Assembly: GCA_036265385.1 (NCBI GenBank)
Contig: DATAPD010000015.1
Span: 1-64,000 of the forward strand
Direction: 5' to 3'
From: DATAPD01 sp036265385
Lineage (GTDB): Bacteria > Acidobacteriota > Terriglobia > Terriglobales > Acidobacteriaceae
DNA length: 64,000 nt
Below are positions 9,664-17,667 of this stretch, piece by piece (positions within the stretch are counted from its first letter, which is position 1; each line of letters begins with the position of its first letter). A model generated the notes under the pieces. The model saw only the letters and a program-made list of their open reading frames with translations, was not told where the DNA came from and searched no databases. Both the position numbers and the translations under genes were made by a program.

Positions 9664-10505
9664 TGGCAACTTCGTCGATCGATCTGGACCGGCGGGCTGC
9701 GGTTCCTCCATTAGGCGATGCCATTCGCTTCGACCATGTTTCCATCGCATTCGAGGACAAATCTATTTTGGACAGCATCTCCTTCCGCCTTGCACATGGC
9801 GAAGCAAAAGCAATCTTCGGCGTGGCTGGATCGGGTAAAAGCACCATCCTCAAACTTGCGCTCGGATTAATCAAACCAGATTCTGGCGACATCACCGTGA
9901 TGGGTCAGGACATCACCCACATGCGTGAAGAAGATTTGTTTGAGATTCGCAGCCAGATCGGAATGGTTTTTCAGGAAAGTGCTCTCTTCGATTCGCTGAC
10001 TGTGCGCGACAACGTCGCATTCCGGCTCACTGAGGAGCACGACATTACTGACGAGGAGATCGACGCCCGAGTGACCGAAGCCCTTCGCTTCGTCGAACTT
10101 GAACACACGCTCGACAAATTCCCTTCGGAACTTTCCGGTGGTATGCGCCGACGAGTCGCCATCGCCCGCGCGATCATTACGGATCCCAAGGTCGTGCTCT
10201 ACGATTCACCGACTGGAGGCCTGGATCCAGTGACCTCCAACACGATCATCGAATTGATCGTGAAGCAGCGAGACGTGCACAAGACGAGTTCTCTGTTGGT
10301 AACACACCGCCTGCAGGACGCCTTCACCATGGCCAATCACACATTCGACGTCCAGAAAAATGAAATGCGACGCCTGCCGCATGGCGTGCGAAACGATATT
10401 CCAATGACGTTTATGATTTTGAGGGATGGAAAAGCAATCTTCGACGGCGATATCGAAGAATTAATCGCGACCAAGGACGACTACATCCGCGAATACATTT
10501 CCTGA
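9663..10505 (+). CDS. mlaF: MlaF-like lipid ABC transporter ATPase
   Basis: ATP-binding partner of MlaE. I placed the start at the ATG whose first base is the last base of the mlaE stop; the frame is open upstream only because it reads through mlaE. Walker A is GVAGSGKST, the Q-loop is IGMVFQESALFDSLTVRDNV, and the signature is ELSGGMRRRVAIARA. Walker B reads VVLYDSPTGGLDP: Ser (codon tca) occupies the position of the usual catalytic Glu. The switch His is present (VTHRLQD). The 280 residues fit the family. With no substrate-binding partner adjacent, the complex presumably draws on proteins encoded elsewhere. Confidence 0.93.
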   Translation: MATSSIDLDRRAAVPPLGDAIRFDHVSIAFEDKSILDSISFRLAHGEAKAIFGVAGSGKSTILKLALGLIKPDSGDITVMGQDITHMREEDLFEIRSQIGMVFQESALFDSLTVRDNVAFRLTEEHDITDEEIDARVTEALRFVELEHTLDKFPSELSGGMRRRVAIARAIITDPKVVLYDSPTGGLDPVTSNTIIELIVKQRDVHKTSSLLVTHRLQDAFTMANHTFDVQKNEMRRLPHGVRNDIPMTFMILRDGKAIFDGDIEELIATKDDYIREYIS

Positions 10506-10548
10506 AGTAACTAAGGTCACTTTCGCAGCTAAGCGATAAAATGAATTC

Positions 10549-10603
10549 GGCGTCCCGAGGACTCGCGCTTTCTCCAGCGAGTCGAGGGATCTTGCGTGCA
10601 GCG
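10549..10603. repeat. REP-like intergenic element, family A
   Basis: GGCGTCCCGAG opening; perfect 7-bp palindrome GACTCGC (10560-10566) / GCGAGTC (10577-10583) around a GCTTTCTCCA loop; then GAGGGATCTTGCGTGCAG. It lies between the convergent mlaF and the hypothetical gene at 10652, where it could also act as a transcript 3' end structure. Confidence 0.7.
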
Positions 10604-10651
10604 CTCGCCGCCACTTTTTTGCAACGAACTGCGTTATTAACTACCGCGCAT

Positions 10652-11107
10652 TTACGAACCCGCTGCCATCGCTTTTCGACGCGCTTCCACACGCGCCGAG
10701 ATGAGCTTTAGACGTTCGCGTCCAGCCTTGTTCTCAGTAATCACGCGCTCGACATTCCCCATAAGTGTCGGCGAATTCATCTTCTGGCGCAGCTCTTTCA
10801 GCACCGGTTGCACCTTGGCATACATAAACATCATCTCGCCGCTGATGCCACCTTCGAGAAAAAGATCGGCATTAATCGCTCCGTGAAGCACCAGGGCTGC
10901 CGCCATATCCCAATAACCACCGACCTGGCGGAGCCACGCATTTTCCTGCGTGCCCAAGGCATTCGCAATTTTTACGAACTCGTCCACGCTGTTCGGCCAG
11001 AACTCGACAAGCATCCAGTTCCGCGCTTTGCGCATTTCCGGCTCACGTCGCAGATCGTAAAGTTTCAACACCAGTTCGGCTTCTGCGGCTGTTGCTTTCC
11101 TTGTCAT
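10652..11107 (-). CDS. hypothetical protein, 151 aa (DUF4760-like helical)
   Basis: The ATG is preceded by a near-perfect Shine-Dalgarno AAGGAGGT, so this is a real and probably well-translated gene. The product is all-helical, soluble and basic at its end (VEARRKAMAAGS). The pattern YDLRREPEMRKARNWMLVEF, then WLRQVGGYWDMAAALVLHG, resembles DUF4760-type helical proteins, but I am not certain of the family. It lies 32 bp downstream of topA on the same strand and may be cotranscribed with it. Confidence 0.75.
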   Translation of the reverse strand: MTRKATAAEAELVLKLYDLRREPEMRKARNWMLVEFWPNSVDEFVKIANALGTQENAWLRQVGGYWDMAAALVLHGAINADLFLEGGISGEMMFMYAKVQPVLKELRQKMNSPTLMGNVERVITENKAGRERLKLISARVEARRKAMAAGS

Positions 11108-11139
11108 CCTGACCTCCTTATTCTTTCCAACGCACTCTG

Positions 11140-13617
11140 TTAAGCAGTCTGTGCCTCAGCAGGCAACGGCCGTTCATAATCGCATTCCTTATTCGGACAA
11201 GCGATCACAGCTCCATCCTTTCGCTGACGCTCCACCAGGAAATCGTGGCCGCATTTAGGGCACTTCTCCTGGATCGGCTTACTGGCAGAGGTGAACTTGC
11301 ACTTCGGATAATTGGAACACCCGTAGAACGTGTTCCCTTTCCGGGCGCGTTTCTCAACTAGTTCCCCGTCCTTGCAATCCGGACACTTCACTCCGATGAA
11401 GTTCTGCTTCACGTACTTGCAATCCGGATACCCGCTGCACGCGGTGAACTCGCCGTACCGGCCATGTCGGATCATCAAGTTTCGCCCGCATTTTGGGCAT
11501 GGCTCATCCAGTGGAATGTCCGGCACTTTCTTCCCCTGATCCAACCGGCGCGTCGTCTTGCAATCCGGATACCCCGTGCAAGCCATGAACTGACCAAAAC
11601 GTCCACGCTTCAACACCATCACGCGACCGCAGTTTTCGCAATATTCTTCCTGCGAGGTTTCCTGGACATCCGCGGAATCGAGATCCGGCAAGTTGATCGG
11701 ATTCTCTTTCGTGAATGTGCAGGAATTCGGATCGTCCTTGTCATAAGTACTGCAAGCGTAAAAAGATCCGTGTTTGCCCCACTTAATCACCAGCGGCGCT
11801 CCACATCGTTCGCATTTCTCATCGGTGGGCTTTTCCATCCGCTTGATGTTTTCCATGTGCTTCTCGGCGTATTTCAGATCCTTGGCGAATTTTTTGTAGA
11901 AGTCGGCAAGGGCATCAGTCCACTTCTCTTTACCCTCTTCGATTTCGTCGAGCTCTTCTTCCAAACGCGCCGTGTATTGCACATCAAAAATGTCTTTGAA
12001 ATTATCCACCAGCAAGTCTGTAACAACCATGCCGATCTCGGTCGGAACGAATTTGCCACCCAACTTTTGCGCGTACTGCCGCTCCTGGATTGTGCTCAGG
12101 ATGGTTGCGTAAGTCGAAGGTCTCCCAATACCGCGCTCTTCCAGTTCTTTCACCAGAGAAGCCTCGTTATACCGAGGAGGTGGTTCAGTGAAGTGCTGCT
12201 CCGGTTTCAGTTCTCGCAGAGTCAGTTTTTGTCCTGCTTCGAGCGGCGGTAACTTATGCTTCAGTTCCTCGTCTTCCTCGTCCTTGCCTTCTTTGGATTC
12301 CTCGTAAACCTTCAGAAATCCGTCAAACTTCATAACAGAACCCGTCACGCGGAACCAGAACGTCTCCTTCGCAGTCTTCGCATCAATGTCGACAGTCGTC
12401 TGATCGAACACTGCTGGCATCATCTGCGAGGCAACGAAACGCTGCCAGATCAACTTGTAAACCTTGAATTCGTCTTCCTTGAGGTACTGCTTGATCTGGT
12501 CCGGATGCCGCACCGCTGAAGTCGGTCGAATTGCTTCGTGAGCGGCCTGCGCTTCCTTCTTCTCTTTATATGTGTTAGGAGACTCTGGGATGTAGGGCTG
12601 CCCGTATTCTTTCCCGATGTACTCGCGAACTTCAGCAATCGCGTCTGGCGCAACACGGGTTGAATCGGTTCGCATGTAGGTGATCAAGCCGACCAAGCCT
12701 TCTTCGCCCAGCTCTACGCCTTCATACAAGCGTTGCGCGATCATCATCGTGCGCTTCACACTGAAACGCAGTTTTCGTGAGGAATCCTGCTGCAGTTTGC
12801 TGGTCGTAAACGGAGGCGTCGCGTTCCGCCGACGCTCTTTCTTTTCCGCCGAGCGGACGGCCCAATCCGCTTTTTCCAGCGCAGCCCGGATCGCCTCAGC
12901 TTCCTCGGCATTATTGACTTCGACCTTCTCTTCGCCTTTGCCCAGAAACCGGGCATCAAATGCCGGCGGCTTACTGGCCGCTAGGTGCGCGTCGATCGTC
13001 CAGTATTCTTTTTTTTCGAACGCTTTGATTTCGCGTTCGCGCTCGACGATCAAACGCAACGCAACGGTCTGCACGCGTCCAGCAGAAAGGCCCCGACGCA
13101 CCTTGTCCCACAGCAGCGGAGAAACTTGATAGCCGACTAGCCGATCGAGTACGCGCCGCGCCTGCTGCGCATCGACCAGATTTTTATCGATATCCCGCGG
13201 ATGCTCGAATGCCGCCTGCACCGCACGCTTGGTGATTTCGTTGAATGTCACCCGGCGGATTCGTTCCGCCTCTTCTTCCTGCGCCTTCTTGCTCTTCTTC
13301 TTTTTACGTCCGTTTCCATCACCTAATTCGTCAGCGAGATGCGCTGCGATGGCTTCGCCTTCGCGATCCGGGTCAGGCGCCAAATAGATCGTATCTGCGG
13401 AAGACGCCAGCTTCTTGAGCTTGGCCAGAACTTTTTCTTTTCCGGGGATGACGATGTAATCAGTTTCGAAATCCTGATTGATATCCACGCCTAGCGTGCT
13501 CTTAGGCAGATCTTTCACGTGCCCGAGCGAAGCCTCGACCGTGAATCCGCTGCCGAGATACTTCTGGATCGTTTTCGCCTTCGCCGGCGATTCGACAATG
13601 ACTAAACCTTTGGACAA
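11140..13617 (-). CDS. topA: DNA topoisomerase I (type IA)
   Basis: Relaxes negatively supercoiled DNA through a 5'-phosphotyrosyl intermediate. The Toprim domain has LVIVESPAKAKTIQKYLG at the N-terminus and DPDREGEAIAAHL near residue 80. The catalytic tyrosine is Tyr314 in GLITYMRTDSTR. The C-terminal third carries five successive Cys4 zinc-ribbon repeats of the CPxCG...GxFxxCSxYPxC type. Total length is 825 residues. A Lys-rich insertion (GRKKKKSKKAQ) follows the Toprim motif. dprA lies upstream on the same strand, as in many bacteria where dprA and topA are neighbours. Confidence 0.98.
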   Translation of the reverse strand: MSKGLVIVESPAKAKTIQKYLGSGFTVEASLGHVKDLPKSTLGVDINQDFETDYIVIPGKEKVLAKLKKLASSADTIYLAPDPDREGEAIAAHLADELGDGNGRKKKKSKKAQEEEAERIRRVTFNEITKRAVQAAFEHPRDIDKNLVDAQQARRVLDRLVGYQVSPLLWDKVRRGLSAGRVQTVALRLIVEREREIKAFEKKEYWTIDAHLAASKPPAFDARFLGKGEEKVEVNNAEEAEAIRAALEKADWAVRSAEKKERRRNATPPFTTSKLQQDSSRKLRFSVKRTMMIAQRLYEGVELGEEGLVGLITYMRTDSTRVAPDAIAEVREYIGKEYGQPYIPESPNTYKEKKEAQAAHEAIRPTSAVRHPDQIKQYLKEDEFKVYKLIWQRFVASQMMPAVFDQTTVDIDAKTAKETFWFRVTGSVMKFDGFLKVYEESKEGKDEEDEELKHKLPPLEAGQKLTLRELKPEQHFTEPPPRYNEASLVKELEERGIGRPSTYATILSTIQERQYAQKLGGKFVPTEIGMVVTDLLVDNFKDIFDVQYTARLEEELDEIEEGKEKWTDALADFYKKFAKDLKYAEKHMENIKRMEKPTDEKCERCGAPLVIKWGKHGSFYACSTYDKDDPNSCTFTKENPINLPDLDSADVQETSQEEYCENCGRVMVLKRGRFGQFMACTGYPDCKTTRRLDQGKKVPDIPLDEPCPKCGRNLMIRHGRYGEFTACSGYPDCKYVKQNFIGVKCPDCKDGELVEKRARKGNTFYGCSNYPKCKFTSASKPIQEKCPKCGHDFLVERQRKDGAVIACPNKECDYERPLPAEAQTA

Positions 13618-13717
13618 TGTTTCCTCTGTTCTATGGTTGGCTCGGGTTTGAAACTAGCACGAATTGGATGATGGCAACAACTCTAGAGGCCCAGACGCGC
13701 CACTCGCCTCCTGCTCC

Positions 13718-13768
13718 GAGTGTGAGATCATGCGCTGTGTTCCACACTCTGAGTTCCTTGAAGTCCAT
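13718..13768 (-). pseudogene. remnant of a four-helix-bundle (S23/IVP-type) protein
   Basis: On the minus strand the short stretch MDFKELRVWNTAHDLTL matches the conserved opening of four-helix-bundle proteins related to those encoded in 23S rRNA intervening sequences (usual form: xDFxxLxVWQxAHxLxL). The similarity stops after about 17 residues and I found no continuation in the other frames, so this looks like a truncated relic between topA and dprA. A chance match is possible. Confidence 0.35.
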
Positions 13769-13840
13769 CAATTTCGCCTCGTTTCCCGCCACCACATCCC
13801 CGATTCGGTTGAATCGACTCACCAGTCGCTCGTTTGCAAG

Positions 13841-13868
13841 AGGCCAGTAGCCAGCAGCTAGTAGCTAA
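13841..13868. repeat. CTAG-rich intergenic element, family B, at the dprA stop
   Basis: The stretch is built of AGCCAGCAGCTAGTAGCTA units. Read on the minus strand, the TAG stop codon of dprA is the first TAG of a CTTTTAGCTACTAGC run. The same 15 bases occur at the stop of the HAD hydrolase gene (28619-28633). Confidence 0.55.
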
Positions 13869-15019
13869 AAGCTCTTCACAAAATTCTTCCCCGGCATCTG
13901 TCGAATCTTACCCGCCAGCTCCAGTTCAAACAGCGCAGCAAAAACTTCGGACGCTGAAAGCTCCGGTTCCAGCCGATCCACCAACTCGTCGATATGGGTA
14001 GCTTCGTCAGCCTTTAAGAGCGCCAGAATGCGCTTTTCGTGAGGTCGTATTTCAGGCTCATTAAATAAAGATGCAGTTTCTGGAGTGCTGGATTCACCTT
14101 CGCCTGGAGCCAGCGCAAGTCGCACATCTTCAGGTAGTTCCTCCCATATATCTTCCCAGGTAGCTACCAGCTTCGCCCCTTGCTTGATCAACGTGTTCGG
14201 TCCCCAGGAGTTCTTGTTGGTGACGTTTCCGGGCACAGCAAACACGTCCCGATTCTGTTCAAGCGCGCATCTTGCCGTGATGCGCGTCCCGCTGTATTCC
14301 GCCGCTTCCACCACCAGCACGCCGATCGACATCCCGCTGATGACCCGGTTCCGGATGGGAAAATTCTGGGGTGCCGCGAAAGTTCCAATAGGAAACTCCG
14401 ATACGAGCGCTCCGCCTAGACTCAGGATCTGCTCTGACAATCGCGTGTTCTCTTTTGGATAGATCACGTCGATTCCGGTTCCGAACACCGCCACGGTTTT
14501 TCCTTTCGCCGAAATCGCTCCGCGATGCGCGGCCGTGTCTACTCCTCGCGCCATCCCACTGAAGATCACTAACCCGTGCGCAGCCAAGTCACATGACAGC
14601 CGCTCTGACATTCCCGAGCCATACGGTGTCGGATGCCTCGTACCCACCACCGCAATACCCGACAAGGCGAGTGCTCTAACATCGCCTTTCACGTACAACG
14701 CCAAAGGCGGATCGTAAATTTGTTTCAAGTCTCTGGGATAAGCTTCTTCCTCGAGCGTGATGATCTGCACACCGGCAGCTGCCGCACGCGTGATCTCCTC
14801 GTTTGCGAGCTCGAGGGACTTGCCGGTAGCCAGGGATTGCGCTGACATCGCCTGAATCCCAGTAGCTTCCAGTTCCGTGAGCGATGCCCTAAGCACAGCA
14901 CTCGAAGTTCCAAAAAACTCGACAAGCCGTCGCGCTTTCGTCGGCCCTAATCCAGGCGTGAGGGAGAGCGCTAACCATTCCAGCGCCAATGTTGAAGGGG
15001 AAACCACCGTCGAGGACAC
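13865..15019 (-). CDS. dprA: DNA-processing protein DprA
   Basis: Binds incoming single-stranded DNA and loads RecA during natural transformation. The N-terminal helix-hairpin-helix/SAM-like region reads LSLTPGLGPTKARRLVEFFG. The Rossmann-like core has GTGIDVIYPKENTRL, LVSEFPIGTFAAPQNFPIRN and GVLVVEAAEYSGTRITA. A winged-helix domain (residues about 320-384) ends the protein. The GTG start follows AAGGAGG at ideal spacing. It is upstream of topA on the same strand. Confidence 0.97.
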   Translation of the reverse strand: MSSTVVSPSTLALEWLALSLTPGLGPTKARRLVEFFGTSSAVLRASLTELEATGIQAMSAQSLATGKSLELANEEITRAAAAGVQIITLEEEAYPRDLKQIYDPPLALYVKGDVRALALSGIAVVGTRHPTPYGSGMSERLSCDLAAHGLVIFSGMARGVDTAAHRGAISAKGKTVAVFGTGIDVIYPKENTRLSEQILSLGGALVSEFPIGTFAAPQNFPIRNRVISGMSIGVLVVEAAEYSGTRITARCALEQNRDVFAVPGNVTNKNSWGPNTLIKQGAKLVATWEDIWEELPEDVRLALAPGEGESSTPETASLFNEPEIRPHEKRILALLKADEATHIDELVDRLEPELSASEVFAALFELELAGKIRQMPGKNFVKSF

Positions 15020-15105
15020 GTATGCCTCCTTTTCGACTCTAGGCAGCGCGAAAATTCAGTGTCAAGGAAGGCCGACACAGACGCTTTGTTAACATTGAAC
15101 ATGGC

Positions 15106-15945
15106 ATGCGCCGCCTTAGAATTTCAGCCATTTCGTACCTAAATACCGCCCCTCTGATGTGGGATTTCGAGCACCAGGACGTGACCAGAGATTTCGAGAT
15201 CTCCTACACAATCCCCTCAGGCTGCGCGCGCGCCTTGCAGGATGGCACTGCCGATATCGGCATCATCCCGGCTGCTGCATACACCACAATTCCCAACCTG
15301 GTGATCTTGCCCGTAATCGCGATCGCCGCAAAGAAAGCGGTTCGTTCCATTCTTCTCGTCAGCAAAGTTCCGTTAGAAGAAGCAAAGTCCGTTGCTCTCG
15401 ATACCTCATCGATGACATCAGTTGCTCTCGCGAAAGTTGTTTTCGCCAAATGGCTCGGTGGCCCTCGCGACTACACACCTATGCCACCCGAACTCGATCG
15501 CATGCTCGCAACTTGCGATGCGGCTCTCCTCATCGGAGATCCCGCACTGCAACTTGATCGTTCGCGCTACGTTACCCTCGATCTCGCTGAGGAATGGAAC
15601 AAGCGAACCGGCAAGTCATTCGTCTTCGCATTTTGGGCCGTTCGCCGCGATGCCATCCGCGACGATCAGCACGCCGCCGAACTCACCCGAATCTTTCGAA
15701 ACTCCCGCGACAACGGATTACGTCCCCAGAATCTTGCCCAAATCGCGTTTGAATGGGCGCCGCGCCTTGCACTCACTGAACAAGAAGTTTTCGATTACCT
15801 GACCCGCAATATCCATTACGAACTCGACACTGATTGTCTCGAAGGTCTTCAGCTTTATTATCAATACGCATCTGAGATCGGCGCTCTGCCACGACCGCCC
15901 CAGCTTCAGTTCGCCTGTTCGTCTTCCAAAATCTCTGCTGATTGA
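15106..15945 (+). CDS. mqnA: chorismate dehydratase MqnA (futalosine pathway)
   Basis: First enzyme of the futalosine route to menaquinone; it dehydrates chorismate to 3-enolpyruvylbenzoate. The fold is a periplasmic-binding-protein-like domain used as an enzyme, with no signal peptide. Markers are RISAISYLNTAPLMW at the start and SGCARALQDGTADIGIIPAA, a block typical of MqnA/MqnD proteins. The length of 279 residues is standard. The same pathway continues downstream with mqnC (16389) and mqnD (24582). It is divergent from dprA. Confidence 0.93.
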   Translation: MRRLRISAISYLNTAPLMWDFEHQDVTRDFEISYTIPSGCARALQDGTADIGIIPAAAYTTIPNLVILPVIAIAAKKAVRSILLVSKVPLEEAKSVALDTSSMTSVALAKVVFAKWLGGPRDYTPMPPELDRMLATCDAALLIGDPALQLDRSRYVTLDLAEEWNKRTGKSFVFAFWAVRRDAIRDDQHAAELTRIFRNSRDNGLRPQNLAQIAFEWAPRLALTEQEVFDYLTRNIHYELDTDCLEGLQLYYQYASEIGALPRPPQLQFACSSSKISAD

Positions 15946-16049
15946 AGCTCCGTAACCTACTTGATTCAAAAAAAATTAAAGACACGCTTTTCTTGTTTGG
16001 AACTCTAATAATCGAGAAGCGTAACGAACGTCGCTCAAGGAGCTCTCAC

Positions 16050-16283
16050 GTGAATAGCCTGCTCGGATGGTCGGCCTCCGCCGTTTTCGCCGTGTCATAT
16101 TTCATCCGTGATTCTGTTCGTCTCCGCATCGTTCAGAGCATCGCGGCCGTTCTCTGGACTCTGTACGGGATAGTCCTTCACGCTCCGCCCATCATTGTTG
16201 CCAACATCATCGTTGCGACCCTGGCGATCGCCTCCGCTTATCGAGAAAATCTTGCTCGAAATCCTTCCACCCAGCCAGACTGA
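16050..16283 (+). CDS. small SemiSWEET/YgjV-like membrane protein
   Basis: I start this at the GTG at 16050 because AAGGAG lies 7 bases before it. The frame is open for 36 more codons upstream, but those residues are basic and non-conserved in character. The 77-residue product has three hydrophobic helices (about residues 3-17, 25-42 and 44-62). RIVQSIAAVLWTLYGIVL and PPIIVANIIVATLAI resemble SemiSWEET sugar transporters and YgjV-type inner-membrane proteins. The PQ-loop is not clear, so sugar transport is only a possibility. It sits between mqnA and mqnC. Confidence 0.65.
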   Translation: MNSLLGWSASAVFAVSYFIRDSVRLRIVQSIAAVLWTLYGIVLHAPPIIVANIIVATLAIASAYRENLARNPSTQPD

Positions 16284-16388
16284 TATCCGCCAAGCTCGAC
16301 CGTCCCCATTTACAGCGACCTGCCACCTGTCTCCGCGAACCCACTTTCACGTGCCCGCCTGACAAGCTAAAATCATGGCAGCCCCACT

Positions 16389-17435
16389 ATGTCCCTCACG
16401 AAAGCACAAGCCCTTGAAATGTTCCAGTCCGATGATCTCATTGGTATCGGCATGGAAGCGGACGCAGTCCGCCGTCAGCTTCACCCGGACGGCATCGTCT
16501 CTTACATCATCGACCGCAACATCAATTACACGAACTTTTGCACGGAATACTGCACATTCTGCGCCTTTTATCGCCCGCTCAAAGGGCCCCAGGCGAAAGA
16601 GGGATACATCCTCGATTTCGATACGATTTACGACAAAATTCGCGAGACCGTCGAACTCGGCGGCACAGGCGTTCTCATGCAGGGAGGCCTTCACCCCGAC
16701 CTCAAAATCGAGTGGCATGAGCAAATGCTTCGCGGTATCAAGGAGCGCTTTCCCAAAGTCCACCTGCACTGCTACTCGGCGTCAGAGATTTTGGCCATCG
16801 CCGAATACAGCAATCTCACACTCCGCGACACCATCTCGCGGCTAAGTGATGCCGGACTCGATTCCATACCTGGCGGCGGTGCCGAGATCCTCGACGACGA
16901 AGTCCGCTACAAGATCGCACGGCTCAAGTGCCTGACCGAAGACTGGATCAGCGTCCATCGCACGGCTCACCAGCTCGGCATGCGTACCACCGCTACCATG
17001 ATGTTCGGCGTCGGAGAAAAGTTCGAGCATCGCGTTAACCATTTCCAGCGGCTCTATGACCTGCAGGAAGAAACCGGCGGCTTCACAGCTTTCATTCCGT
17101 GGAGCTTCCAGCCCGCCAACACGGCCCTTGGCGGACGCAAATGGGACGAGGCTACCGCCGTTGAATACCTCAAAGTCCTTGCCATTTCGCGGATTTATCT
17201 TTCGAATTTTCTGAACGTCCAGTCCAGTTGGGTAACACAGGGACTGAAAGTCTGCCAGATGGGCCTGCGCTTTGGAGGCAACGACGTCGGCTCCGTCATG
17301 CTCGAAGAAAACGTCGTCCGCGCCGCGGGCGTGACAAACTGCACAACGGAGGAAGAGCTCCGTCGCATCATCCGCGACGCGGGCTTCCGCCCGGCTCAGC
17401 GCGATTCACTCTATCGAACCTATTTTTTGAATTAG
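16389..17435 (+). CDS. mqnC: dehypoxanthine futalosine cyclase MqnC
   Basis: Radical SAM enzyme that cyclises dehypoxanthine futalosine in menaquinone synthesis. The Fe-S motif CTEYCTFC has cysteines at 51, 55 and 58 (CxxxCxxC), preceded by NINYTNF, which is characteristic of MqnC-type proteins. Further blocks are GVLMQGGLHPDLKIEW, GLDSIPGGGAEIL and TATMMFGVGE. The related MqnE is the main alternative, but the substrate-side blocks fit MqnC better. The length (348 aa) fits. mqnA lies about 440 bp upstream. Confidence 0.93.
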   Translation: MSLTKAQALEMFQSDDLIGIGMEADAVRRQLHPDGIVSYIIDRNINYTNFCTEYCTFCAFYRPLKGPQAKEGYILDFDTIYDKIRETVELGGTGVLMQGGLHPDLKIEWHEQMLRGIKERFPKVHLHCYSASEILAIAEYSNLTLRDTISRLSDAGLDSIPGGGAEILDDEVRYKIARLKCLTEDWISVHRTAHQLGMRTTATMMFGVGEKFEHRVNHFQRLYDLQEETGGFTAFIPWSFQPANTALGGRKWDEATAVEYLKVLAISRIYLSNFLNVQSSWVTQGLKVCQMGLRFGGNDVGSVMLEENVVRAAGVTNCTTEEELRRIIRDAGFRPAQRDSLYRTYFLN

Positions 17436-17517
17436 CTTCTGGAGCGATGCTTACATTTGTCTGAAACATTCGCCCCGAAATCCGGCATCACCTCGAAGCT
17501 TCGCTGGCTACAGAGCC

Positions 17518-17575
17518 GGCGTCATCCCGAACGCGCGCGTATTCTCCAGCGCGCAGAGGGATCTCGCGCGCAGTG
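17518..17575. repeat. REP-like intergenic element, family A
   Basis: GGCGTCATCCCGAACGC, then a GCGCGC ... ATTCTCCA ... GCGCGC palindrome, then GAGGGATCTCGCGCGCAG. It is among the best-preserved copies of the family and lies between mqnC and the next gene. Confidence 0.75.
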
Positions 17576-17667
17576 CCTTAACTAACGCCTAATACGAACA
17601 GAACGGCTCTGCTGGCGGAATTTCGTAAGATAAAATCTCCGTGCGAGCTTTTTCCGCGTTATTCACA

